Shown here in pieces: positions 42,587-51,826 of a DNA stretch of 59,049 nt. A model generated the notes under the pieces. It was not told where the DNA came from and ran no database searches. It worked only from the letters and a program-made list of their open reading frames with translations. Position numbers and translations under genes: made by a program. Location of the stretch: NCBI RefSeq assembly GCF_020559915.1, contig NZ_JAJCLZ010000015.1:1-59049 (forward strand). Direction: 5' to 3'. This DNA is from Ruminococcus sp. 210702-SL.1.03 (GTDB lineage Bacteria; Bacillota; Clostridia; Oscillospirales; Ruminococcaceae). The stretch's first letter is position 1, and each line of letters begins with the position of its first letter.

Positions 42587-44434
42587 ATGAAAGCAAAAAA
42601 GCTGGCGGCAGCCGCTGCGGCGGCAATGATCGCGATAACAGCGCTTAGCTCCTGCGGAACATCTATCATCAAAAATGAGCAGATAGATACAAGCTCGGCC
42701 TCATCTGCGGCGGACAGCGCGGCAGACGTACAGGGCGACGTGCAGACTAGCGACAGCTCTGCCGCCGACACGGAAAACACTCAGCAGCAGGTGAATTACG
42801 ACGCTATAGAAGTGCCGTATGTGGAGTACAAAAAGACCTATCAGGCGGAATCGGGAACGATAATCGGCGACACCGCTTCGGTAAAGAAAGAGCGTGCTTC
42901 GTTCAAGGGCGACGGATATGTTACGGGCGCGAATCAGGACAACTGGAGCCTAAGCTTCGACCTGCCGGAATCGCAGTTTTACAATATCACCGTGCAGACT
43001 GCGGCGGATAAGAACACTAACTGCCGACTTTATGTGAACGGCAAGGAAGTTTGGGTGTTCCGCTCGACTAGCAACGGAACTTTTGAAGAACGCAAGCTGG
43101 AGAACATCTGGCTGGATAAAGGCATAAATGAGATAACCATTCGCTCGACCGATGACGCGGCTGACATCGACTACGTTACCATTGAGGCGAACAAGGACAT
43201 CAGCGCGCTGAACCCCGACCTTTCGGCGGCAAAGCTCTCGAACGCGAACGCCGACTACAACGCGAAGGCGCTCTATTCGCTGATATGCTCGAATTACGGC
43301 AAGCAGATACTTACTGCTCAGCACGACAGCGTTGGAAGCACCGAAACTACCGACCTCGTCGCTACCATGACCGAGGGCAAGTACCCCGCTATGCGCTGGT
43401 CTGAGATAGGCGGTTACACGCGCTCAAACACAAAGGAAGTCACCGCGGCGAAAGCTTACGCGGCTGATGGCGGTATCATAGCTTACGACTGGTACTGGCT
43501 CGACCCTGCGGGCGGCAATGATTTTGAAGTTGCAAAGACGAATTTTGACATAAAGAAAGCCGTACCCGAAAAGGTCAAGCAGACAGTTTCGAGCGGCGAC
43601 AGCTATCCCGACGACCTCAACGAAGATCAGCAGAGCGCGGGTTCGCAGGCGGCGGCGCTTACTCAGACCGAGGAGGAAGTACCGAAATACTCTATTGAAG
43701 AGATGGCGATATGGACTGACGAAGACATTGAACAGCACCACGGCGCAGGCGACATAACCGACGAATGTTACAATATACTGAAAGACATCGATAAAGTTTC
43801 AAGCAAGCTGAAAGCGCTGAAAAAGGCGGACGTTGCCGTACTTTGGCGTCCTTTGCCCGTTGCGAGCAACGGCTTGTACTGGTGGGGCACGGACAAGGAT
43901 TCGTACAAGTGGCTCTGGCAGCTGATGTACACGAGAATGACCGTTTACCACGAGCTGAACAACCTTGTGTGGGTATGGAGCGCGCAGAACGCTGACTGGT
44001 ACGTCGGCGACGAATACTGCGATGTGCTTTCGGCAGACGTTTACTCAAACGGCAACCGCGACGCGCAGATAAACACACTGCTCTTCCTCAACAACATCTG
44101 CAAGACCAAGCCGCTAGGCATGAGCGAATGCGGCAATCTGCCCGCGATGGAGAGCGTGCTTCAGGAAAAAGCGTACTGGTCGTTCACAGCGCTTTGGAGC
44201 GAGCCTTACCTCGGCGAGGAGATAGGCGTTACGCTGACCGATACAGCGCAGGCAGAAGCGAATGCGCAGCGTTTCAAGCAGTATTACAACAACAATTACA
44301 CGCTGACGCGCGACGAGCTGCCCAATCTGAAAGACGTGGCGGCGAGCATAAAGGCGCAGGAAAAGGCGGACGCAAAGGCTGAAGAATCCGACAAGGCCGC
44401 AAAGAAAGCGGCTGAGAGCGAAGCCGAAAACTGA
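42587..44434 (+). CDS. GH26-like lipoprotein with CBM35-type domain, acid/base motif altered
   Basis: A 615-residue exported lipoprotein (lipobox ending LSSC). A Ser/Asp-rich linker follows, then a CBM35-like beta-sandwich at about 85-195 (YQAESGTIIGD...YVTIEAN). A GH26 barrel lies at about 215-570 (KQILTAQHDSVGSTETTDLVA..., LWRPL..., NNLVWVWSAQNADWYVGDEYCDVLSADVYSN, KPLGMSECGNL). The nucleophile glutamate (MSECG) is kept, but the usual WRPLHE is WRPLPV, so the acid/base glutamate is missing. An Ala/Lys/Glu-rich tail ends the protein. The GAGG before ATG 42587 suggests this start; a TTG at 42569 is possible. Probably a mannan-binding or altered enzyme. Confidence 0.8.
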   Translation: MKAKKLAAAAAAAMIAITALSSCGTSIIKNEQIDTSSASSAADSAADVQGDVQTSDSSAADTENTQQQVNYDAIEVPYVEYKKTYQAESGTIIGDTASVKKERASFKGDGYVTGANQDNWSLSFDLPESQFYNITVQTAADKNTNCRLYVNGKEVWVFRSTSNGTFEERKLENIWLDKGINEITIRSTDDAADIDYVTIEANKDISALNPDLSAAKLSNANADYNAKALYSLICSNYGKQILTAQHDSVGSTETTDLVATMTEGKYPAMRWSEIGGYTRSNTKEVTAAKAYAADGGIIAYDWYWLDPAGGNDFEVAKTNFDIKKAVPEKVKQTVSSGDSYPDDLNEDQQSAGSQAAALTQTEEEVPKYSIEEMAIWTDEDIEQHHGAGDITDECYNILKDIDKVSSKLKALKKADVAVLWRPLPVASNGLYWWGTDKDSYKWLWQLMYTRMTVYHELNNLVWVWSAQNADWYVGDEYCDVLSADVYSNGNRDAQINTLLFLNNICKTKPLGMSECGNLPAMESVLQEKAYWSFTALWSEPYLGEEIGVTLTDTAQAEANAQRFKQYYNNNYTLTRDELPNLKDVAASIKAQEKADAKAEESDKAAKKAAESEAEN

Positions 44435-44448
44435 TATGCAAATGCGTA

Positions 44449-44485
44449 CAGCCGCGGTACTTTTTACGGTACTGCGGCTGTTTTT
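44449..44485 (+). terminator. terminator of the GH95-GH26 operon
   Basis: CAGCCGCGGTAC (44449-44460) pairs with GTACTGCGGCTG (44469-44480) with one mismatch, followed by five T. Confidence 0.85.
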
Positions 44486-44544
44486 ATGCTGTAAATTTAG
44501 TTGCAAATAAAAAAGACCTTGAAATCATACGAAATCAAGGTCTT

Positions 44545-44620
44545 TGGTGAGCTATCGGGGATTCGAACCCCGGACCCTTTGATTAAAAGTCAAATGCTCT
44601 GCCAACTGAGCTAATAACTC
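44545..44620 (-). tRNA. tRNA-Lys (anticodon TTT)
   Basis: The acceptor GAGTTAT pairs with ATAGCTC. Anticodon stem TTTGA/TCAAA holds loop CTTTTAA, giving anticodon TTT. The T-arm is CGGGGTTCGAATCCCCG, and discriminator A plus CCA are encoded. Confidence 0.95.
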
Positions 44621-44668
44621 ACTTGCACGATCTCAGCAAATTTTATTTCTTGCTTAACGTGCTATATT

Positions 44669-44697
44669 ATTATAGCAAAAAATCGTGCTGTTGTCAA
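44669..44697 (-). promoter_or_regulatory. promoter of tRNA-Lys
   Basis: Minus-strand TTGACA (plus 44692-44697), a 17-base spacer, and TATAAT (plus 44669-44674). Confidence 0.85.
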
Positions 44698-44752
44698 GCT
44701 ATATTTTAAATTTCAGCGTTTTGCACAACTATGTTGACAAATTCGCTGTAAA

Positions 44753-45262
44753 TCAGACGTAAAATGCAAAAACATAATCGTCCATCACAAAGCCGCTGCC
44801 AATATCGGTACATTCTTCACGGATAACACGCATTCCGTTATGCTTATAGACGTTTATCGCGTGGGTGTTGCCCTTATTGACGGTAAGCCAGATCATCTCG
44901 CAGCCCTCTTGGCGGGCGATGTGCTTTATCTCTTTCCACATGATGGAAGCAAGACCCTTGCCGCGCGCACTGCTTTTGAGATAAAGCTTCGAGAGAAAAA
45001 GTGAGCCATCGGGCTTTTTGCAAATACCGAAATAGCCGAGCGGTACGCCGTCAACGAAAAGCATCTTATAGTGGTAGCCCTCCTCGGCGATCTGCCGCTT
45101 CATCGCATCAAACGACTGGAATTTCTCGAGCATATAGTCGATCTGCTCCTCAGTGATTATACCGGGGAAAAACTCGTGCCAGATCTCGTTAGCTAGGTCG
45201 GCGAGCCGGTGAAGCTGCTCGTCGGTGGCGGCTTCAACAAATTCAAGCTTTGTCACTTTCAT
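44753..45262 (-). CDS. GNAT family N-acetyltransferase
   Basis: A 169-residue acetyltransferase. The acetyl-CoA loop is SSARGKGLASIMWKEI (the RxxGxG/A type), followed by the conserved WLTVNKGNTHAINVYKHNGMRVIRE. Substrate unknown. It overlaps the upstream DUF815 gene by four bases. GGAGG lies only two bases before the ATG, so a GTG two codons later (7 bases from the site) may be the true start. Confidence 0.88.
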   Translation of the reverse strand: MKVTKLEFVEAATDEQLHRLADLANEIWHEFFPGIITEEQIDYMLEKFQSFDAMKRQIAEEGYHYKMLFVDGVPLGYFGICKKPDGSLFLSKLYLKSSARGKGLASIMWKEIKHIARQEGCEMIWLTVNKGNTHAINVYKHNGMRVIREECTDIGSGFVMDDYVFAFYV

Positions 45263-46449
45263 TCCTCCATGCCTTTCAGATACTCGATAAACTGCTTCGC
45301 AACGCGCGGCGAACGGCCTGCGCGAGAGAGTGCGAACGCTTCAGCGCGCTGTTTGACTTCCTCGATCGGCGTTTTGATGTCATACTGCTTTGCAAGGCTC
45401 TCGACAACAGTGAGATAGAGCTTCTTGTCGGGCTTGACGTATGTAACAGTGAGTCCGAAGCGGTCGGAGAGTGAGAGAAGCTCCTGCATAGTGTCGCCGC
45501 GGTGAACCTCATCGCCCTCGCGCGAGGAGAACGTTTCGCGTACAAGGTGGCGGCGGTTTGAGGTCGCGTAAATGCAGAGGTTAGCTGCAGTTGATGAAAC
45601 ACTGCCCTCTAGAATCGCTTTGAGCGCGGCGAAATCATCGTCGTCCTCGGTAAAGCTGAGGTCGTCGATAAAAATTATAAATTTCAGCGGGTTGCGGCTT
45701 ATCTGCTCAACTATTGCGGGTATCTCGTGGAGCTGTTTCTTTTTCAGCTCGATAAGGCGCAGACCCTCCTTAGCGTAATCGTTCGCGATAGCTTTTACGG
45801 TCGAGGATTTGCCGGTGCCGCAGTCGCCGTAAAGCAGGACGTTATTTGCAGGCTTGCCGGCAAGCAGAGCAAGGGTGTTGTCGATGACCTCTCCCCTCTC
45901 GCGCTCGTAGCCCGAAAGCTGGCTCAGCGAAATGCTGTCGGGATATTCGACTGGAACGATCTTACCATTGTCGATTACAAAAACGTGATACTGTGAGTAA
46001 ATGCCATAGCCATATTTAGCAATATTATGTATGCGGTCGGCATAAATCTTGGAGAAATCAGCTTTTTCGGTATTATATCTCGGCAGGAAGCCATCAAAAT
46101 CGAGCGAATCGGTAAGCTCTTCGCAAGAGATCTCAGCAAGCTCTTCAAGCAGAAAAAGCTCGTTCGCAAGGCACTCGTCGAGCAGCTCGCCAGTTTGTTC
46201 ACCCGAACCGCGGCGCAGTATATAGAGATTTTCGTTTTCAAGAACAAGTTTCAGGATATATTTGGTTAAATTGTCACCGTGCTTATAGAGCAGCGAAACA
46301 AATTCGCAGTACCATGAAACGCTGTCGCTGCACTCGTCCTCAGCAGCAGCGAGGGTTTCGAGCAGCGCGTGTACTACTTCGTCCTCTTTGAGCGATTTAA
46401 AAATAACAAGCGTTTCGCATCGTTCAAGCAGATCGCGATATTTTGACAT
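45259..46449 (-). CDS. DUF815 family AAA ATPase
   Basis: A 396-residue ATPase of the DUF815 group. A helical N-terminal region is followed by the AAA core: Walker A YGDCGTGKSSTVKAI, Walker B FIIFIDDLSF, sensor ATSNRRHLVRETFSSREGDEVH and a lid with GRSPRVAKQFIEYL. The function of the family is unknown. AAGGAAAG precedes the ATG. It is translationally coupled to the GNAT gene. Confidence 0.88.
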   Translation of the reverse strand: MSKYRDLLERCETLVIFKSLKEDEVVHALLETLAAAEDECSDSVSWYCEFVSLLYKHGDNLTKYILKLVLENENLYILRRGSGEQTGELLDECLANELFLLEELAEISCEELTDSLDFDGFLPRYNTEKADFSKIYADRIHNIAKYGYGIYSQYHVFVIDNGKIVPVEYPDSISLSQLSGYERERGEVIDNTLALLAGKPANNVLLYGDCGTGKSSTVKAIANDYAKEGLRLIELKKKQLHEIPAIVEQISRNPLKFIIFIDDLSFTEDDDDFAALKAILEGSVSSTAANLCIYATSNRRHLVRETFSSREGDEVHRGDTMQELLSLSDRFGLTVTYVKPDKKLYLTVVESLAKQYDIKTPIEEVKQRAEAFALSRAGRSPRVAKQFIEYLKGMEE

Positions 46450-46534
46450 ACTAACACTTTCCTTCGTTAAAATTGTTTATCCGTAAGGGATATTATTATT
46501 ATACCACGAATCGGCGCGGAATGCAAGATTTTTG

Positions 46535-46567
46535 CAAACAAAAACGGCGAGGTCTTTCCACGCCGCT
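46535..46567 (-). terminator. terminator of the 46575-48293 GH26 gene
   Basis: AACGGCG (46543-46549) pairs with CGCCGCT (46561-46567) with a G-T pair; the minus strand continues TTTTTGTTTG. Confidence 0.7.
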
Positions 46568-46574
46568 TTGTTCA

Positions 46575-48293
46575 TTATTCAGATTTCGGAGCTTCATCCG
46601 GATGTTCCTCAAGATACTTTTCGGTATCCAGCGGATAATTTTTCAGATCAGGCAGATCGCTGAGAGTAAGCACATGATCGTTTGTGTAGATCTTTTTCCA
46701 CATATCAAGCGAAGTATATTCGCCCGAAAGCTGCATATCTTTCAGCGTAAATTCGCCGTTCCATGTTGCGAACCAACACCAGCGCGTACCATCGTTCATA
46801 GCGGTATCGGGATCAAAGAGCGTGCCGTTTTCTGTGAGTGCGACTATCTTTTTCGCGGAAGTAGTCGACTTAGTATAATCATAATACCACTTCTTGGAGG
46901 AATAGTCGCCGGCGTCAGCGTAAACATCGTAACCCATGATGTCAACATACTCATCGCCAGGATAGTAGGAAACGTTCTGACCGTTCCATACCCAGATAAG
47001 GTTGTTTATCTTGTGGTAATTTGTGAGGCGGTCGTACATAAGCTGCCAAAGCTCCTTGTAAGCGTCAGCGCCCGACGAGCCCCACCAGAACCAAGGATTG
47101 TTCCACTTAGGGTCGCCGCCGCCCTCATGCAGAGGTCTCCAAAGTATAGGCACATGATAATCGTCCAGCTCGGCAAGGTACTGCGCAATGGTGTCGATGT
47201 CGCTGACAAGCATGTCATATCCTTCCTGATCCTCGCCGTTCATGATCTTAGCAAGGTCGATGTCGGTATACTCGCTGTAAAAGCCCTGCCACCACTGTCC
47301 GCCGTTCTTCATGATGTACGGTTCCGGAGCGTTCCAGTGCCAGCACATAGTAACTATACCGTTCTGATTAAGGTACCAGTCTTTAGCATTTATGATAGCG
47401 TCATATCCGTTGGAGCTGCCGTGAGCAACGCGGCTGGGAGATAGTTCGATAAGGTCAAGACCCATTATAGCCGGATATACTTCAAAATTCTTGTAGATCT
47501 CCTTAAACTCACGGCTCTCGGTGCCCTTGTTATCGGCGGCGTACTGTCCTGAAATTATGTACTTGCCATAAGAATCACAGAGGAAATTGTACAGGCGCTT
47601 GGTTTCGTCGGTAGCGTTAGGGTTGCAAAGCTGGCGGTTAACATCATAATCCGCCGAGTCGATCTGTGCCGATGGAGTAATGATTATCTTGTCGATGTAG
47701 ACAGCGTTGGTCTGGGGTGCTATACCGATCTTGTGCTTACCCTTGCCGATAAGAACACGCTCGGCAACGTTATTGTCAAAGCTGGTGGTCGCCGCCGTAA
47801 AGGTCGTCAGCGCGTCGCCGTCTATGGTTACAGAAGCTTCTGCTCCGCCGTTATCAGAAGCAGAAACAAGCGTAACATCGTAACTTCCCTCAGCGGGAAA
47901 ATCAATGTCGAAAGTAACACTGTCATCTTTAGAGATCATGATAACGAAGCCTTTTCCGCTGTGATCGCCAAGGAATGTGCTGTCAGAAATAGCAGCTGAG
48001 CCTTTGCATTTACCATCCTCAGCCTCGCACTCAAATTTGAAATCCTTAGGTATCGAATCCTCATCACCACTGGAATATTCCGAGAGATCAAAACCGCTGA
48101 GCGTTTCACTGACCGGATCGGTCTCGATAGTTTGACGCTGATATGTGCTCGAAGCATCGGGATCAGCAGCAGAATCGGCGGTGGAAGCAGCTGAACTTGA
48201 AGAATTGTTATCGTTACTGCTGCATGCCGATACAGAAGCGAGCATAGTAAGCGCCATGCAGGCACAGACTACCCTTTTGAATTTATTATTCAT
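46575..48293 (-). CDS. GH26 beta-mannanase lipoprotein with N-terminal carbohydrate-binding domain
   Basis: A 572-residue exported lipoprotein (lipobox SVSAC). A Ser/Asn/Ala-rich linker and a CBM35-like domain at about 75-200 (FECEAEDGKCKGSAAIS...VYIDKIIITPS) precede a GH26 barrel. Its key motifs are complete: acid/base in ILWRPLHEGGGDPKWNNPWFWWG, NLIWVWNGQNVSYYPGDEYVDIMGYDVYAD, and the nucleophile in IVALTENGT. It should hydrolyse beta-1,4-mannan at the cell surface. ATG at 48293 follows AAAGGA; 30 upstream in-frame codons lack a ribosome site. Compare the GH26-like protein at 42587, which lost the acid/base motif. Confidence 0.9.
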   Translation of the reverse strand: MNNKFKRVVCACMALTMLASVSACSSNDNNSSSSAASTADSAADPDASSTYQRQTIETDPVSETLSGFDLSEYSSGDEDSIPKDFKFECEAEDGKCKGSAAISDSTFLGDHSGKGFVIMISKDDSVTFDIDFPAEGSYDVTLVSASDNGGAEASVTIDGDALTTFTAATTSFDNNVAERVLIGKGKHKIGIAPQTNAVYIDKIIITPSAQIDSADYDVNRQLCNPNATDETKRLYNFLCDSYGKYIISGQYAADNKGTESREFKEIYKNFEVYPAIMGLDLIELSPSRVAHGSSNGYDAIINAKDWYLNQNGIVTMCWHWNAPEPYIMKNGGQWWQGFYSEYTDIDLAKIMNGEDQEGYDMLVSDIDTIAQYLAELDDYHVPILWRPLHEGGGDPKWNNPWFWWGSSGADAYKELWQLMYDRLTNYHKINNLIWVWNGQNVSYYPGDEYVDIMGYDVYADAGDYSSKKWYYDYTKSTTSAKKIVALTENGTLFDPDTAMNDGTRWCWFATWNGEFTLKDMQLSGEYTSLDMWKKIYTNDHVLTLSDLPDLKNYPLDTEKYLEEHPDEAPKSE

Positions 48294-48430
48294 GAAAAAT
48301 TGTCCTTTCTTTGCAGTGCAAACTGCATAATCTAACACTATAATTTTATAACTTTTTTTAAGCAATGTCAATAGATTTCGCAATGTTTTACACGCGGTTC
48401 ATATCTAAAACGTTTACATACAACAAGAAA

Positions 48431-48454
48431 CGGCTGCCGATGAACCGACAGCCG
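48431..48454 (-). terminator. terminator of the 48525-49151 gene
   Basis: CGGCTG (48431-48436) pairs with CAGCCG (48449-48454), with an inner CCGA/TCGG-type pairing. TTTCTTGTTG follows on the minus strand. Confidence 0.6.
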
Positions 48455-48524
48455 AAACCTGATAGGAAAAGTAAGGAAAGTAAAATGAAAAAAGAAAAAT
48501 TCTAAATTACATTATATCATCCGG

Positions 48525-49151
48525 TCAGCCTTCGCGAAGTTTCTCCGCAAGCCCAATGTACGCCGAGATCATCTCGACCGCACCATCAATACCGACCTTA
48601 GATGAATTTACGGTAATATCGTAATTTGTGGCAGCGCCCCATTTTCTGTCGGTATAGTACTCGTAATAATTAGCGCGGCGCTTATCGGTCTTTTTAATAA
48701 AATCGACAGCTTTATGCTTCTCGATGTCATAGCGCTCAGTGATACGACGTTTTTTCTCCACCATATCTCCCGTCACGAAAACCGAAATCATCTTCGGATT
48801 ATCCTGCAAAACGTAATCTGCACATCTGCCGACTATAACGCACGGCCCTGTGGCGAGTTTCTTGATAGTTTCAAACTGCGCCAAGAATATCCTATGATTA
48901 AGCGGCATTTCAGGATTTATCCTGCCATCGGGAGTCATCGGGTATGTACCCATCACGAGCGAATACAGAAAGCTGTTTGAGCAGCTCTCGTCATGTTTAA
49001 CGAAAAGCTCTTCGCAGATACCGCTGTGCTTAGCAGCCTCTTCAAGCAATTCTTTATCGTAGAACGGAATGCCGTATTTCTCTGCCAGCTTAGAGCCGAT
49101 CTCTCTTCCTCCGCTGCCGAATTCTCGGCCGATCGTAATGATAGTATTCAT
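48525..49151 (-). CDS. cytidylate-kinase-like family protein
   Basis: A 208-residue P-loop protein of the cytidylate-kinase-like family (PF13189 type), which is distinct from Cmk. IITIGREFGSGGREIGSKLAEKYGIPFYDKELLEEAAK carries the modified P-loop. GPCVIVGRCADYVL and RRANYYEYYTDRKWG are family landmarks. The phosphate acceptor is not established. AAAGGGAGGTTACAGAT precedes the ATG. Monocistronic. Confidence 0.87.
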   Translation of the reverse strand: MNTIITIGREFGSGGREIGSKLAEKYGIPFYDKELLEEAAKHSGICEELFVKHDESCSNSFLYSLVMGTYPMTPDGRINPEMPLNHRIFLAQFETIKKLATGPCVIVGRCADYVLQDNPKMISVFVTGDMVEKKRRITERYDIEKHKAVDFIKKTDKRRANYYEYYTDRKWGAATNYDITVNSSKVGIDGAVEMISAYIGLAEKLREG

Positions 49152-49280
49152 ATCTGTAACCTCCCTTTTCTGAGATGTGATTTATTCACTAGATATATTA
49201 TAGCACATTTTTTGTGATTTGTATACAAAAATATTCAAAAATCATGTACAAATTTTAAGCATAATGTTTGTGCAAGATTA

Positions 49281-49308
49281 CAAAAAAAAGAACCGCCGCA
49301 GCGGTTCT
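49281..49308 (-). terminator. terminator of gpmI
   Basis: AGAACCGC (49289-49296) pairs with GCGGTTCT (49301-49308), with eight T following on the minus strand. Confidence 0.85.
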
Positions 49309-49332
49309 CTTTGTACACTATTTAGCGCAGGA

Positions 49333-50919
49333 TCAGATCATAGGATCTTCCCAGCAGTCAGGTGCTTCAACGCCCAGCAGCTTAGCAACGGTAGGAGCAA
49401 CATTTGCAAGGCCGTACTTCTTGCTGTCTGCGTCGATGATCTCGTGACGAGTCTCTTTGTCCCAGATGATGAAGGGAACGCGGTTGAGCGAATGAGCGGT
49501 TCTTACCTGAATCTCGCCCTTCTTATTCTTTTCGAGCATCTCGTCAGCATTGCCGTGGTCAGCGGTCACGAGCAGAGTGCAGTTGTACTCGTCGCAAACC
49601 TTGAGCAGACGGGTAAGTCCGAGGTCTACCGCTTCAACGCCGATGATGGTAGCGTCCATGTCGCCGGTGTGACCTACCATGTCGCCGTTAGGATAGTTGC
49701 AGCGAATGAAATCGTACTTTTCAGACTTGATAGCCTCGATAAGATCATCGGTGATCTCAGCAGACTTCATCCAAGGACGCTGGTCGAAAGAAACTCTGTC
49801 AGATGGGATCTCTTTCCAAGTTTCAAGCTCATCAGAGAACTTCTCAGACTTGTTGCCGTTCCAGAAGTAGGTAACGTGACCATATTTCTGAGTTTCGGAA
49901 ACTGCGTAGCTGTTCAGACCGTTCTTAACGAGAACCTCGGAGAGAGTATTGGTGATCTCGGGAGGATTTACGAGGTAGTTCTTAGGCAGATTGAGGTCGC
50001 CGTCGTACTGGAGCATACCTGCATAGAGAACCTTAGGATCGTAGCCGCACTTGTCAAAGCTGTTGAAGCCTTCAACGTCGAACGCCATAGAAAGCTCGAT
50101 AGCACGGTCGCCGCGGAAGTTGAAGAGGATAACGCTGTCATTATCGCATATCTTGCCGACAGGCTTGCCGTTTTCAGCGATAACGAAAGGAGGCAGATCC
50201 TGGTCGATAGCGCCGGTCTCCTCACGGAGGGTGTTGTATGCCTCAGCAGCGGAAGCGAACTGTCTGCCCTCGCCGCGAACATGAGTATCCCAGCCAAGCT
50301 TTACCATGTTCCAGTCAGCCTGGTATCTATCCATAGTCACCTTCATTCTGCCGCCGCCTGAAGCGATCTTGCCGTCAAAGCTCTCGTCATTAAGAGCAGC
50401 AAGACAGTCCTCAAGCTCCTGAATATAAGTCATGCCCGAAGTTGCGGGAACATCTCTTCCGTCGAGCAGGATATGGCAGCGAACCTTAGAGATCCCCTCT
50501 TCTTTAGCGCGCTTGATCATGATCTTGAGGTGCGAGATATTTGAGTGAACGTTGCCGTCAGAAAGCAGACCGATGAAGTGCATGGTGCTGCCGTTCTCAA
50601 CACAATTAGAGGATAGGTTTTTCCAAGTTTCGGAGGTGAACATCTTTCCGCTTTCGATGCTCTCGTTTACGAGCTTAGCGCCCTGCGAGTAGATCTGACC
50701 GCAGCCGAGAGCATTGTGACCTACCTCGGAGTTGCCCATATCATCATCGCTGGGCAGACCAACGGCGTCGCCGTGAGCCTTGAGCGAAGTATTGGGGTAC
50801 TCCTTCAGCAGCATATCTAAAGTAGGGGTATTAGCCTCGGTAACAGCGTCGCCAAGACCTGTTACGGAAAAACCAACGCCGTCCATTACAACAAGTACAA
50901 CAGGTTTTTTAGTTGCCAT
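49333..50919 (-). CDS. gpmI: 2,3-bisphosphoglycerate-independent phosphoglycerate mutase
   Basis: A 528-residue manganese-dependent mutase interconverting 3- and 2-phosphoglycerate. VVMDGVGF holds the first metal ligand, MGNSEVGHNALG the catalytic serine, and LLVTADHGNADEM and RTAHSLNRVPFI later metal ligands. AAAAGGAGTTAAAATC precedes the ATG. It follows tpiA and pgk in the same direction, so this is the lower-glycolysis cluster. Confidence 0.96.
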   Translation of the reverse strand: MATKKPVVLVVMDGVGFSVTGLGDAVTEANTPTLDMLLKEYPNTSLKAHGDAVGLPSDDDMGNSEVGHNALGCGQIYSQGAKLVNESIESGKMFTSETWKNLSSNCVENGSTMHFIGLLSDGNVHSNISHLKIMIKRAKEEGISKVRCHILLDGRDVPATSGMTYIQELEDCLAALNDESFDGKIASGGGRMKVTMDRYQADWNMVKLGWDTHVRGEGRQFASAAEAYNTLREETGAIDQDLPPFVIAENGKPVGKICDNDSVILFNFRGDRAIELSMAFDVEGFNSFDKCGYDPKVLYAGMLQYDGDLNLPKNYLVNPPEITNTLSEVLVKNGLNSYAVSETQKYGHVTYFWNGNKSEKFSDELETWKEIPSDRVSFDQRPWMKSAEITDDLIEAIKSEKYDFIRCNYPNGDMVGHTGDMDATIIGVEAVDLGLTRLLKVCDEYNCTLLVTADHGNADEMLEKNKKGEIQVRTAHSLNRVPFIIWDKETRHEIIDADSKKYGLANVAPTVAKLLGVEAPDCWEDPMI

Positions 50920-50968
50920 GATTTTAACTCCTTTTCTATTATGGGGAAAAATTGTTATAAACTAAGCA

Positions 50969-50989
50969 AAGGCTGCGTAAACAGCCCTT
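50969..50989 (-). terminator. terminator between tpiA and gpmI
   Basis: AAGGCTG (50969-50975) pairs with CAGCCCTT (50982-50989). TTTGCTTAG follows on the minus strand. It suggests gpmI has its own promoter or partial read-through. Confidence 0.55.
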
Positions 50990-51000
50990 GCGAAATTTTC

Positions 51001-51777
51001 TTAGCCTTCAACAGCAGCCTGAACGATAGTGTTGAAATCAGCAGCCTTGAGCGAAGCGCCGCCGATAAGACCGCCGTCAACGTTCTCCTTAGAGAGCAGC
51101 TCAGCGCAGTTCTTAGCGTTCATAGAGCCGCCGTACTGAATTGTAACAGCCTGTGCGGTAGCGTCATCATACAGCTTAGCAAGAGTAGCGCGGATGAATG
51201 CGCAAACTTCCTCAGCCTGGTCAGCGGTAGCGGTCTTGCCGGTGCCGATTGCCCAAACAGGCTCGTAAGCGATAACGGTCTTTTTAACGTCCTCAGCAGA
51301 AACGTCGAAGAGGTCGAGCTTGATCTGACGAGCGATAACTTCTTCAGTGATGTTGCACTCGCGCTCCCAAAGCAGCTCGCCTACGCAAACGATAGGCTTC
51401 AGACCGGCAGCCAGAGCAGCCTTAGTTCTCTTATTTACAGTTTCATCAGTTTCGCCGAAGTACTGTCTTCTCTCGCTGTGGCCGATAACAACGTACTCAA
51501 CGCCTACCTCAACAAGCATATCAGCGGAGATCTCGCCGGTGAAAGCGCCGCTCTTCTCAAAGTGAACGTTTTCTGCGCCTACCTTAACGTTGCTGCCGGC
51601 GGTTGCTGCAACAGCAGTTTCGAGGTTGGTGAAAGGTACGCAAGCGATAACCTCTACCTTGCCCTCAGCGTTTGCAACGAGGGGCTTGATAGCCTCGAGA
51701 AGCTCCTTAGCCTCAGGTCTGGTCTTGTTCATTTTCCAGTTTCCGGCGATTATAGCCTTTCTTACATCCTTTTTCAT
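51001..51777 (-). CDS. tpiA: triosephosphate isomerase
   Basis: A 258-residue glycolytic enzyme interconverting dihydroxyacetone phosphate and glyceraldehyde 3-phosphate. IAGNWKMNKT holds the active-site Asn and Lys, YVVIGHSERR the electrophilic His, and VIAYEPVWAIGTGKTA the catalytic Glu and flexible loop. AAAAGGAG precedes the ATG. It lies 49 bases after the small membrane protein gene that separates it from pgk. Confidence 0.97.
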   Translation of the reverse strand: MKKDVRKAIIAGNWKMNKTRPEAKELLEAIKPLVANAEGKVEVIACVPFTNLETAVAATAGSNVKVGAENVHFEKSGAFTGEISADMLVEVGVEYVVIGHSERRQYFGETDETVNKRTKAALAAGLKPIVCVGELLWERECNITEEVIARQIKLDLFDVSAEDVKKTVIAYEPVWAIGTGKTATADQAEEVCAFIRATLAKLYDDATAQAVTIQYGGSMNAKNCAELLSKENVDGGLIGGASLKAADFNTIVQAAVEG

Positions 51778-51826
51778 TGTAAAAAACTCCTTTTATGTAG
51801 TCATTGCCCTGCATAAGCAAAGCGTG

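Noticed and set aside
45187..45200. Further GTTAGC words (for example in the GNAT gene) as iron operators
   Set aside because: They lack the second half-site at the right spacing and lie inside coding sequence.
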